Below, in pieces: positions 1 to 5,765 of a DNA stretch of 7,046 nt. Position 1 is the stretch's first letter; every line of letters starts with the position of its first letter. The stretch lies in the NCBI GenBank assembly GCA_026196445.1, contig JAPHTE010000470.1, forward strand, positions 1 through 7,046. Direction: 5' to 3'. Both the position numbers and the translations under genes were made by a program. This stretch comes from Lysobacterales bacterium. Its GTDB lineage: Bacteria; Pseudomonadota; Gammaproteobacteria; Xanthomonadales; SZUA-36. A model generated the notes under the pieces. The model was given only the letters and a program-made list of their open reading frames with translations, was not told the origin of the DNA and ran no database searches.

Positions 1-155
1 GCAACCTGTGCGGCCGGGCCTTCACCGTCGAGCGGCGTCTCATCCAGGTTTGGTGGCTGGCATTTGAACGGCAGGCCCAGGCGTTTCAGCAACAGCTTGC
101 GATATTGACTGCCCGAGGCAAGAATCAGATTTGCAGGTAGTGACTCGTTGTTCAT
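1..155 (-). CDS. maf: Maf/YceF-family nucleotide pyrophosphatase, N-terminal part (runs off the left edge)
   Basis: Read on the minus strand, ATG at 155-153 opens 51 codons that continue past base 1. The protein begins MNNESLPANLILASGSQYRK and continues into LLLKRLGLPF and a later NLDETPLDGE. This is the N-terminus of Maf proteins: a hydrophobic strand, an ASxSxxR phosphate-binding loop (about residues 13-19), a Leu-rich helix, then the LDET segment. The SxYR form of the loop and the LPF that follows look more like the YceF subfamily than classical Maf. Family members hydrolyse noncanonical or modified nucleoside triphosphates; E. coli YceF prefers m7GTP. The substrate here is inferred from the subfamily only. 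The gene diverges from yceD, the same arrangement as around yceF/yceD in E. coli. No clear Shine-Dalgarno precedes the ATG. The catalytic C-terminal part lies outside the window. Confidence 0.88.
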   Translation of the reverse strand, partial: MNNESLPANLILASGSQYRKLLLKRLGLPFKCQPPNLDETPLDGEGPAAQV

Positions 156-236
156 ATATGTTGTAAAATGACTGGTTAGGTCGGCTGATTACTAGTGTTG
201 GCTGTATGAGCCAGGGTTACCGGGAATTGTGAAGCT
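156..236. promoter_or_regulatory. Divergent intergenic region between maf and yceD
   Basis: These 81 bases separate two outward-facing genes, so promoters for both should lie here or inside the gene starts. I looked for sigma-70 hexamers on both strands. The best pieces are TTGTAA (161-166) on the plus strand and TTCACA (233-228) on the minus strand, but neither has a convincing -10 box at 16-18 bases. No strong ribosome-binding site precedes yceD; GGGA at 222-225 is too far from the ATG. The region is identified by position, not by a recognised motif. Confidence 0.4.
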
Positions 237-770
237 ATGTCACGTGAATATCCAGACTGGATTTCGCCAGCACGCGCCGCGGAAGGAAATCGTGTGTTCA
301 GTGGCACGATCCCAATGACACGCATGAAGCGCCTGGCACCCCTGTTGGCAGGGCCGGCCGGTGAAGCGGCGTTCGTCGCTGCCTTCAAAACCGATCTGGA
401 CAAACGGGTGGTGGTGGAGTTACAGGTGTCCGCGGTAGTGCCGCTGGTATGCCAAGCCAGCCTCGAGGTCTACGATCAACAGTTGGAACGCAGTTCCGTA
501 CTGGGTGTCATTGAAGACATCGTTGAGCAGGAAAATTTACCGGACCATTACGATCCGGTTCAGACCGAGCGTGGCAGGTTGGCCATCGCCAGTCTGGTCG
601 AAGATGAATTATTGCTCGGTTTGCCGCAAATTCCGCGCAAACCGGGTTTGGAGCCAATTAAATACTCCACCGGAGGGCCGTTTCAAGAGGAGGGGCAAAC
701 ACCGGCCGGGGACAGGAAAAGCCCCTTTGCGGACCTGCACGACATGATCAAGCGGGACAAGCAGCAATAA
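237..770 (+). CDS. yceD: YceD / DUF177 family protein linked to 23S rRNA accumulation
   Basis: This 177-residue protein (E. coli YceD is about 173) belongs to DUF177. It has a basic/hydrophobic N-terminal half, then VPLVCQASLEVY (69-80), which aligns with the family's CQRC strand. Next come VEDELLLGLPQIP (121-133), matching the conserved VEDE-hydrophobic-LP motif, and the typical C-terminal SPFADLHDMIK (162-172), like the NPFAVL ending elsewhere. DUF177 proteins are encoded next to rpmF in most bacteria and have been tied to 23S rRNA accumulation or processing in chloroplasts and E. coli; the molecular activity is not settled. The second Cys of the usual CQRC pair is Ser here (C72-Q-A-S75), so a metal site using both cysteines is not possible. 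The ATG at 237 gives the expected length but has only a weak upstream Shine-Dalgarno. The gene ends 56 bases before rpmF and is probably cotranscribed with it. Confidence 0.9.
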   Translation: MSREYPDWISPARAAEGNRVFSGTIPMTRMKRLAPLLAGPAGEAAFVAAFKTDLDKRVVVELQVSAVVPLVCQASLEVYDQQLERSSVLGVIEDIVEQENLPDHYDPVQTERGRLAIASLVEDELLLGLPQIPRKPGLEPIKYSTGGPFQEEGQTPAGDRKSPFADLHDMIKRDKQQ

Positions 771-826
771 TTGGCAAAGGATTATTGGCAGAATTAACCA
801 GGTATTTAAATCAGGAGTAAAACATC

Positions 827-1024
827 ATGGCTGTACAAAAGAGCCGAAAAACCCCATCACGACGCGGCATGCGGCGTTCGCACGATGCACTGAAGGCACC
901 CACACTTTCGGTCGACCCGACCACGGGTGAAACGCACTTGCGTCACAACGTCACGCCGGAAGGCTACTACAAGGGCCGCAAGGTCGTTGACACACCCGTC
1001 GTCGAGTTTGACGACGAAGAATAG
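827..1024 (+). CDS. rpmF: 50S ribosomal protein L32 (bL32) with acidic C-terminal tail
   Basis: The 65-residue protein starts MAVQKSRKTPSRRGMRRSHD, followed by ALKAPTLSVDPTTGETHLRH and GYYKGRKVV. This is nearly the textbook bL32 sequence, including the RRGMRRSHDAL core, the H-LRH segment and the GYY-GRKV end. bL32 is a small structural protein of the large ribosomal subunit near the peptidyl-transferase side. It is the cysteine-free (non-zinc) form: no Cys occurs anywhere. E. coli L32 is 57 residues and ends just after GRKV; here about 11 extra residues follow (DTPVVEFDDEE), strongly acidic in an otherwise basic protein. AGGAG at 813-817 lies nine bases before the ATG. The gene sits between yceD and a strong terminator, so it probably ends its transcript. 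TTGGCA occurs twice upstream (771-776 and 785-790), but neither has a good -10 partner. Confidence 0.97.
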   Translation: MAVQKSRKTPSRRGMRRSHDALKAPTLSVDPTTGETHLRHNVTPEGYYKGRKVVDTPVVEFDDEE

Positions 1025-1056
1025 GCACGCTTTTTAAGCGGATTTTGAACCAAGGT

Positions 1057-1101
1057 CGCCGGCAGACGCTCTTGACGAGCAACTGCCGGCGCTTTTGTTT
1101 T
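1057..1101 (+). terminator. Intrinsic terminator after rpmF
   Basis: CGCCGGCAG (1057-1065) pairs perfectly with CTGCCGGCG (1083-1091), a nine-base GC-rich stem. The loop can form a further four-pair GCTC/GAGC helix (1068-1071 with 1077-1080). The stem is followed at once by CTTTTGTTTT (1092-1101), a U-rich tract interrupted by one G. This is a good Rho-independent terminator for yceD-rpmF and implies that plsX has its own promoter or depends on readthrough. Confidence 0.88.
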
Positions 1102-1123
1102 AAGGGTAAGTTGCTCCTACACT
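1095..1123 (+). promoter_or_regulatory. Candidate plsX promoter overlapping the terminator U-tract
   Basis: TTGTTT (1095-1100, three of six consensus bases) and TACACT (1118-1123, four of six) are separated by 17 bases. Initiation about seven bases after the -10 box would fall near 1130, immediately before the plsX ATG at 1132. The match is only moderate. It is supported mainly by context: a strong terminator just upstream, so downstream transcription must restart somewhere in this short gap. Confidence 0.3.
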
Positions 1124-1131
1124 GAAAGTAT

Positions 1132-2187
1132 ATGAATGCTGCAGACCAGACCGTTCCAGGCGAATTCGTCGTTGCCCTGGACGCGCACGGCGGTGATTTC
1201 GGACCGGTGGTGACCGTACCTGCCGCATTGCAGGTGCTTTCGACGCATCCTGGCCTGAAGATTCTCCTGTCTGGTACCACGGATCAGCTTAATCCCCTGT
1301 TGGACAAGCATGCTGCCAGCGGTCAATATGGCCAGTGCCTTGAACGCCTGGAGGTGTGCGAAGCCAGCCATGCGCTGGCACCGGACGCACGGCCTGTTGC
1401 CGCTTTGCGGCGCGGTAAGGGCAGTAGTTTGTGGCTGGCTTTGGAGCTGGTCGCTGAAGGAAGGGCTGGCGCCTGTGTCAGCGCCGGCAGCACGGCCGCT
1501 TTGCTGGCGTTGGGCGTGAAACTGCTGGGAATGCTGCCCGGTATCGAACGACCGGCCCTGATGTCACCGATCCCTTCGGCGTCCGGGCATACATACCTGC
1601 TGGATCTTGGCGCCACCCTGAATGTCAGCGCCAACCAGCTGGTGCAGTTCGCCATCATGGGCGCCGTGGCCTGTTCAGACAAGTGCAGCGCCAACCCGGC
1701 CAGGGTCGCGTTGCTGAATGTTGGCCACGAAGACGGCAAGGGTGACACGGTCGTCAGGGAAGCACACGCCATGCTGCGTGAGTTACCGATCAATTACCGC
1801 GGCTTCATCGAAGGGCACGACCTGTTTGCCGGCAAGGCCGACGTCGCCGTGTGTGACGGCTTCACCGGTAACCTGATACTGAAGTCCGGGGAGGGCCTGG
1901 CGGCGATGTTTTTTCAACACCTCGAGTCAGCACTGGGCCAGGGCGCGCTGGCTCGGGTCGGCGGCATGCTGGCGGGCAGGTCCCTGAAACGAGCGCTGGC
2001 ACGATTTGAACCAGCCAAGCATAATGGTGCCCCTTTGCTGGGGCTGCAAGGCGTGGTTGTGAAGAGCCATGGCAATGCCGGACGCAAGGCCATGGCCAAC
2101 GCAATCCTGGAAGCCGTCAAGGCATCCGAGCGCCTTGTGCCGCAACGAATTGAAACGATGATCAACGAGTACTCAATCGAAGGATGA
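1132..2187 (+). CDS. plsX: Phosphate acyltransferase PlsX (acyl-ACP:phosphate transacylase), divergent
   Basis: This 351-residue protein matches PlsX in length and along its whole course. PlsX is a peripheral membrane enzyme that converts acyl-ACP and phosphate to acyl-phosphate, the donor for PlsY in phosphatidic acid synthesis. Clear family segments are GGDFGPVVTVPAALQ (20-34), ACVSAG (114-119), GIERPAL (137-143), LVQFAIMGAV (170-179), VCDGFTGNLILK (240-251), NGAPLLGLQGVVVKSHG (298-314) and VPQRI near the end. Several signature positions differ from the form I know: DAHGGD instead of D-x-MGGD (His19), SAGSTAAL instead of SAGNTGAL (Ser120, Ala122), LDLGATLN instead of LDLGANVD (161-164), and NVGHED instead of N-I-GEEE. 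The frame is intact and the context correct, so I call a divergent but probably functional PlsX. An in-frame TGA at 1123 limits the start; no Shine-Dalgarno precedes the ATG. The stop is 30 bases before fabH. Confidence 0.93.
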   Translation: MNAADQTVPGEFVVALDAHGGDFGPVVTVPAALQVLSTHPGLKILLSGTTDQLNPLLDKHAASGQYGQCLERLEVCEASHALAPDARPVAALRRGKGSSLWLALELVAEGRAGACVSAGSTAALLALGVKLLGMLPGIERPALMSPIPSASGHTYLLDLGATLNVSANQLVQFAIMGAVACSDKCSANPARVALLNVGHEDGKGDTVVREAHAMLRELPINYRGFIEGHDLFAGKADVAVCDGFTGNLILKSGEGLAAMFFQHLESALGQGALARVGGMLAGRSLKRALARFEPAKHNGAPLLGLQGVVVKSHGNAGRKAMANAILEAVKASERLVPQRIETMINEYSIEG

Positions 2188-2205
2188 GTCTGCGTTTGTC
2201 ATGCT

Positions 2206-2212
2206 GGAGGAG
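2206..2212 (+). promoter_or_regulatory. Strong ribosome-binding site fixing the GTG start of fabH
   Basis: GGAGGAG at 2206-2212 is an almost ideal Shine-Dalgarno sequence, five bases before GTG at 2218. The N-terminus that follows (MKYSKIIGTGSYLPE) aligns with FabH proteins at the usual point, so the GTG is the start despite not being ATG. Confidence 0.8.
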
Positions 2213-2217
2213 CACAA

Positions 2218-3186
2218 GTGAAATATTCAAAAATAATCGGTACCGGTAGTTACCTGCCGGAAAAAGTCGTCACCAATGCTGACCTGGAAAAGATACTTGA
2301 CACCTCCGACCAGTGGATCCGGGAACGCACGGGTATCCGCGAACGCAGGCTTACACACGATGACGAAACTTCCGGTGACATGGCCGAGATCGCGGCGCAG
2401 CGAGCGATTGAAGCCGCTGGTGTGGGGCCAAAAGATATCGATCTCCTGATCATCGGCACGACCACGCCGGACCTGGTGTTCCCCAGTACGGCCTGCCTGG
2501 TACAGGCGCGTCTCGGATTGCCGGATTGCGGCGCCATGGACGTAAACGCCGCCTGTTCGGGTTTCATGTACGCTTTGTCCATTGCTGACAAGTACATTCG
2601 CCTCGGCGACGCGAAACGTGCGTTGGTCATCGGCGTGGACAAGCTGACCGCGATGCTGGACTGGAACGACCGGGGCACGGCTGTGTTATTTGGTGACGGC
2701 GGTGGTGCCGTGGTGCTGGAGGCCAGCGATGAGCCGGGTATCATGTCCACCCACATCCATGCGGCCGGTCGCCACAGTGATCTGCTGTACGCCAATGTCG
2801 GTATCGGCCGGGGGTTCAAGGCCGAGAAGCGCGGTGGTGTACGGATCAAGATGAAGGGTAACGAAGTTTTCAAGGTTGCCGTGCGCACCCTGGGACGTAT
2901 CGTGGATGAGACGCTTGCCTACAATAACATGGACAAGTCTGAACTGGATTGGCTCATCCCGCACCAGGCCAATCATCGCATCATATCCGCGACCGCCAGG
3001 AAACTGGGCATGACCATGGACCAGGTCGTTGTGACCGTTGACAGGCATGGCAACACTTCCGCAGCTTCGGTACCTCTGGCATTGGACGAGGCAGTCCGTT
3101 CCGGTAAAGTAAAGCGCGGTGACAAGCTGTTACTGGAAGCCTTTGGTGGCGGGTTTACCTGGGCATCGGCACTCATCAAATACTGA
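2218..3186 (+). CDS. fabH: Beta-ketoacyl-ACP synthase III (FabH)
   Basis: FabH condenses an acyl-CoA primer (usually acetyl-CoA) with malonyl-ACP to start type II fatty acid synthesis in the cytosol. The 322-residue protein (E. coli: 317) has the complete thiolase-fold triad: Cys113 in NAACSGF, His249 in PHQAN and Asn279 in HGNTSAAS. Other family marks are TSDQWIRERTGIRER near the N-terminus (29-43), the GTTTPDLVFPSTACLVQ strand-helix (80-96), the LFGDGGGAVVLE segment (157-168), and the C-terminal LLLEAFGGGFTWASALI. Translation starts at GTG 2218 behind a strong ribosome-binding site. The stop is 40 bases before fabG. In E. coli and most gammaproteobacteria the next gene would be fabD, whose product makes the malonyl-ACP that FabH uses; it is missing here. 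The primer range (acetyl versus branched) cannot be read from sequence with confidence. Confidence 0.97.
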   Translation: MKYSKIIGTGSYLPEKVVTNADLEKILDTSDQWIRERTGIRERRLTHDDETSGDMAEIAAQRAIEAAGVGPKDIDLLIIGTTTPDLVFPSTACLVQARLGLPDCGAMDVNAACSGFMYALSIADKYIRLGDAKRALVIGVDKLTAMLDWNDRGTAVLFGDGGGAVVLEASDEPGIMSTHIHAAGRHSDLLYANVGIGRGFKAEKRGGVRIKMKGNEVFKVAVRTLGRIVDETLAYNNMDKSELDWLIPHQANHRIISATARKLGMTMDQVVVTVDRHGNTSAASVPLALDEAVRSGKVKRGDKLLLEAFGGGFTWASALIKY

Positions 3187-3226
3187 TTTGTAAACCTGCC
3201 ATGGGCTATCCAGCCGGAGGAATACT

Positions 3227-3967
3227 ATGAACGACAATTTGCATGGTCAGGTCGCATTGGTCACGGGTGCCAGCCGGGGCATTGGTGCGGCAATCGCCGA
3301 CACACTGGCTGGCAACGGCGCCAGGGTCTTTGGCACCGCGACATCACAGGCCGGTGCCAAAAACATCGATGAACGCGGCGTCGAGGGCCTGGCAGGCATG
3401 GTGCTCAATGTCAATGATGCCGATGGTATTGCAGCCGTGTTACAGGAAATCAATAACCAGGGGCCGGCGCCGACCATCCTGGTCAACAACGCCGGGGTCA
3501 CGCGCGACCAGTTATTGATGCGCATGGGCGAAGACGACTGGGAAACCGTGCTGGATACGAATTTGCGTTCGGTATACCGCTTGTCGAAGGCCTGTCTGCG
3601 CGGCATGATGAAGGCGCGCCATGGCCGTATCATCAGCATTGCTTCGGTGATTGGCGCCGTGGGCAACGCCGGCCAGGCGAATTACGCGGCGGCCAAGGCC
3701 GGCATGATGGGTTTCACACGTTCGCTGGCGCGTGAAGTCGGTTCGCGCGGTATCACCGTGAATGTCGTCGCACCCGGCTTCATCGATACCGACATGACGC
3801 GGGAATTGAACGAGGCCCAGCGTGAATCGATGTTGAAGGACATTCCGCTCAACCGGTTGGGTGAAGCAGCCGACATCGCAGCCGCCGTGCAATTCCTGGC
3901 ATCAAGCGCAGCAGCTTACATCACGGGGCAAACTATTCACGTAAACGGTGGCATGTACGTGACCTGA
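3227..3967 (+). CDS. fabG: 3-oxoacyl-ACP reductase (FabG), NADPH-dependent
   Basis: FabG reduces 3-ketoacyl-ACP to 3-hydroxyacyl-ACP with NADPH in each elongation round. The 246-residue protein (E. coli: 244) is a classical short-chain dehydrogenase. It has the glycine-rich cofactor loop TGASRGIG (13-20), NNAG (87-90), and the full Asn-Ser-Tyr-Lys tetrad: Asn112, Ser140, Tyr153 and Lys157 (in QANYAAAKAG). It also has VAPGFIDTDMT (181-191) and the C-terminal ITGQTIHVNGGMYVT. The QANYAAAKAG and GFIDTDM forms are those of housekeeping FabG rather than paralogous reductases. GGAGG at 3216-3220 lies six bases before the ATG. It follows fabH directly, without the usual fabD between them. A small hairpin and a regulatory gap separate it from acpP. 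Confidence 0.97.
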   Translation: MNDNLHGQVALVTGASRGIGAAIADTLAGNGARVFGTATSQAGAKNIDERGVEGLAGMVLNVNDADGIAAVLQEINNQGPAPTILVNNAGVTRDQLLMRMGEDDWETVLDTNLRSVYRLSKACLRGMMKARHGRIISIASVIGAVGNAGQANYAAAKAGMMGFTRSLAREVGSRGITVNVVAPGFIDTDMTRELNEAQRESMLKDIPLNRLGEAADIAAAVQFLASSAAAYITGQTIHVNGGMYVT

Positions 3968-3977
3968 TTTTTCACAC

Positions 3978-3992
3978 GGCCGCATGGCGGTC
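3978..3992 (+). terminator. Short hairpin after fabG, possible weak attenuator
   Basis: GGCCGC (3978-3983) and GCGGTC (3987-3992) form a six-pair stem, one pair being G-U, with a three-base ATG loop, beginning 11 bases after the fabG stop. Only ATTT follows, so it is a poor intrinsic terminator. It could act as a weak attenuator or an mRNA 3'-end stabiliser between fabG and acpP. Confidence 0.35.
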
Positions 3993-4000
3993 ATTTCGCG

Positions 4001-4026
4001 CGTCACGCATGTAACATACGGTGACG
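4001..4026. repeat. Imperfect inverted repeat upstream of acpP, candidate operator
   Basis: CGTCAC (4001-4006) is the inverse complement of GTGACG (4021-4026). Between them lies a second symmetric element, ATGTAACAT (4009-4017), shifted by one base from the outer dyad. A -10-like TATAGT (4027-4032) abuts its right edge, but no good -35 box sits upstream of it. The dyad is not followed by a T-tract, so a terminator is unlikely. A protein-binding site is possible; no known regulator motif is recognised. Confidence 0.35.
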
Positions 4027-4070
4027 TATAGTAAAAATGCCCGGAACCTTCATACAAATCGGGCACAGGA

Positions 4071-4100
4071 CTGGCACAACTGCCGCAGTTTCTTTAAAAT
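4071..4100 (+). promoter_or_regulatory. Likely acpP promoter (sigma-70 type)
   Basis: CTGGCA (4071-4076, four of six consensus bases) and TAAAAT (4095-4100, five of six) are separated by 18 bases. The start would lie near 4107, giving an untranslated leader of about 30 bases with TGAGGA (4122-4127) as ribosome-binding site before the ATG at 4138. A dedicated promoter fits the need for far more ACP than enzyme. A six-base inverted repeat, TGCCCG/CGGGCA (4038-4043 with 4060-4065), lies just upstream. Confidence 0.5.
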
Positions 4101-4137
4101 TGCATCTCTTGTGTCACACTTTGAGGATCCATAGAAA

Positions 4138-4374
4138 ATGAGCAGTATTGAAGAACGCGTTAAGAAGATTGTTGTGGAGCAGCTTGGGGTTAAAGAAGAG
4201 GAAGTTACCGCCAATGCATCTTTTGTAGACGACCTGGGCGCGGATTCTCTGGATACCGTTGAACTCGTTATGGCGCTGGAAGAAGAGTTCGAGTGTGAAA
4301 TCCCTGACGAAGATGCGGAAAAGATTACCAGTGTTCAGCAAGCTATTGACTACGTCAATTCAAGTCAAAGCTGA
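4138..4374 (+). CDS. acpP: Acyl carrier protein (AcpP)
   Basis: The small acidic carrier protein holds growing acyl chains on a 4'-phosphopantetheine arm and serves all type II fatty acid synthesis enzymes plus PlsX. The 78-residue protein is close to E. coli AcpP along its whole length: MSSIEERVKKIVVEQLGVKE at the start, the prosthetic-group motif GADSLDTVELVMALEEEF (34-51) with Ser37 as attachment site, then EIPDEDAEKI and a final helix AIDYVN. One cysteine (Cys53) lies in the helix II-III loop, where E. coli has Thr. The gene has its own leader and likely promoter, a 170-base gap from fabG and a 100-base gap to fabF. Its codons are visibly more A/T-rich than those of neighbouring genes, as often seen in very highly expressed genes. 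Confidence 0.99.
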   Translation: MSSIEERVKKIVVEQLGVKEEEVTANASFVDDLGADSLDTVELVMALEEEFECEIPDEDAEKITSVQQAIDYVNSSQS

Positions 4375-4399
4375 CCCTGAAAAGTGATTTTAGCGTTTG

Positions 4400-4420
4400 C
4401 GGCCGGCCATTCGCCGGCCG
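4400..4420 (+). terminator. GC-rich hairpin between acpP and fabF, probable attenuator or mRNA-end stabiliser
   Basis: CGGCCGGC (4400-4407) pairs perfectly with GCCGGCCG (4413-4420), with a five-base loop; one more G-U pair (4399 with 4421) can close it. It begins 26 bases after the acpP stop. What follows is TCATTCGTTC, not a run of T, so full termination is unlikely. It could end some transcripts, or protect the 3' end of an abundant acpP message while allowing readthrough into fabF. Confidence 0.5.
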
Positions 4421-4474
4421 TCATTCGTTCTGGCGTTAATATCCAGATTTAATATTAATCTCGAGGTTATTTAG

Positions 4475-5725
4475 ATGTCGCAACGTCGCGTGGCCGTCAC
4501 GGGTATGGGGATCGTCTCACCCGTAGGTAATACCATTGATTCTGCCTGGGATGCCATTTGCAATGGCCGCAGTGGCATCAACACCATTACTTCATTCGAT
4601 GCCAGCCACATGAAAACCCGGATTGCCGGTGAGGTCAGCGGCTTCGAAGTTTCCAACTACCTTGAACCGCGTGAGGCCAAGCGCATGGATACGTTTGTCC
4701 ATTACGGCTACGCGGCGGCAGTCGACGCCCTGACCGATTCAGGCCTGCTGGACGAGAACTCCAGTCACAACCCGGAACGCATCGGCTGCGCGATCGGCTC
4801 CGGCATCGGTGGTCTGCAAACCATCGAGGACACGACAGAAGCCTACCTCGCACACGGGCCACGCAAGGTCAGCCCATTTTTCATTCCCGGCTCGATCATC
4901 AACATGATCGGCGGTTTCCTGTCTATCAAGTACAACCTGCAAGGGCCAAACATCGCGATCGTGTCTGCCTGCAGCACCGCTACCCATAACATGGGTTCCG
5001 CGATGCGCATGATCCAGTACGGCGAGGCTGACGTAATGGTCGCCGGTGGTGCCGAGTTTGCCACCACGCCAACCTCGGTCAGCGGTTTTATATCGGCCCG
5101 CGCCATGTCGACCCGCAATGACGAGCCAGGCAGAGCAAGCCGGCCCTGGGACGAGGAACGTGACGGTTTTGTGTTATCCAACGGCGCCGGCGTCGTGGTG
5201 CTGGAAGAACTGGAACACGCGAAAGCCCGTGGTGCTCAAATCTATGCCGAACTGATCGGTTTTGGTATGAGTGGCGACGCTTTTCACATGACTGCGCCGC
5301 CGGATGACGGTGCCGGCGCCGCGCGTTGCATGCGTGCAGCAATCAGTGATGCGGGCATCAACCCGGAGGAAGTCGACTACATCAATGCCCACGGTACTTC
5401 CACGCCGCTGGGTGACCTGGCCGAAAGCATCGCGACCAAAACCATATTCGGCGATCACGCGTATAAGTTGGCGATCAGCTCGACCAAATCCATGACCGGC
5501 CACCTGCTTGGTGCAGCGGGTGGTGTCGAGGCCATATTCAGCCTGCTTGGCATCCGTGACGGCATCATTCCGCCCACGATCAACCTCGAGAACCCGGGCG
5601 AAGGCTGTGACCTGGATTACGTACCGAATACGGCGCGTGAATCGCGGCTCGAAGTCGCTGTTTCTAACTCATTTGGATTTGGCGGCACCAACGGCAGTCT
5701 CGTATTCCGTAAATTCAGCAGCTAA
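4475..5725 (+). CDS. fabF: Beta-ketoacyl-ACP synthase II (FabF)
   Basis: FabF performs the condensation step of fatty acid elongation on acyl-ACP and malonyl-ACP. The 416-residue protein (E. coli: 413) has the complete Cys-His-His set: Cys166 in VSACSTATHNMG, His306 in NAHGTSTPLGD and His343 in SMTGHLLGAAG, with the supporting Lys338. The C-terminal gating segment NSFGFGGTNGSL (398-409) and RRVAVTGMGIVSPVGN at the N-terminus are also standard. The ERDGFVL (228-234) and PPTINLENP (366-374) stretches favour FabF over FabB, as does its position after acpP. GAGG at 4463-4466 lies eight bases before the ATG. The leader before it is AT-rich and contains the perfect palindrome TTAATATTAA (4449-4458); I found no convincing promoter there, so transcription probably comes from acpP readthrough. 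Confidence 0.97.
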   Translation: MSQRRVAVTGMGIVSPVGNTIDSAWDAICNGRSGINTITSFDASHMKTRIAGEVSGFEVSNYLEPREAKRMDTFVHYGYAAAVDALTDSGLLDENSSHNPERIGCAIGSGIGGLQTIEDTTEAYLAHGPRKVSPFFIPGSIINMIGGFLSIKYNLQGPNIAIVSACSTATHNMGSAMRMIQYGEADVMVAGGAEFATTPTSVSGFISARAMSTRNDEPGRASRPWDEERDGFVLSNGAGVVVLEELEHAKARGAQIYAELIGFGMSGDAFHMTAPPDDGAGAARCMRAAISDAGINPEEVDYINAHGTSTPLGDLAESIATKTIFGDHAYKLAISSTKSMTGHLLGAAGGVEAIFSLLGIRDGIIPPTINLENPGEGCDLDYVPNTARESRLEVAVSNSFGFGGTNGSLVFRKFSS

Positions 5726-5765
5726 GGCAGCTTTGGCGGTACTTTGCTTGTAGAGAACTGCAAAC

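Noticed and set aside
771..812. rpmF promoter using one of the two TTGGCA copies (771-776 or 785-790)
   Set aside because: Each copy resembles a -35 box, but no acceptable -10 hexamer lies 16-18 bases downstream; the copies are too short to call a functional repeat.
2250..2888. A 212-codon open frame on the minus strand inside fabH
   Set aside because: It lies wholly antisense to a clear FabH, has low-complexity Ser/Pro/Arg-rich composition and no recognisable domain. Long antisense frames are expected in GC-rich coding sequence.
3187..3226. Possible fabD remnant between fabH and fabG
   Set aside because: The 40 bases contain only spacer and the fabG ribosome-binding site; no FabD motif such as GQGSQ can be read in any frame.
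4426..4458. fabF promoter at the AT-rich TTAATAT repeats and the TTAATATTAA palindrome
   Set aside because: TAATAT resembles a -10 box, but the expected -35 positions hold no match. The AT-rich leader may simply keep the fabF start unstructured.
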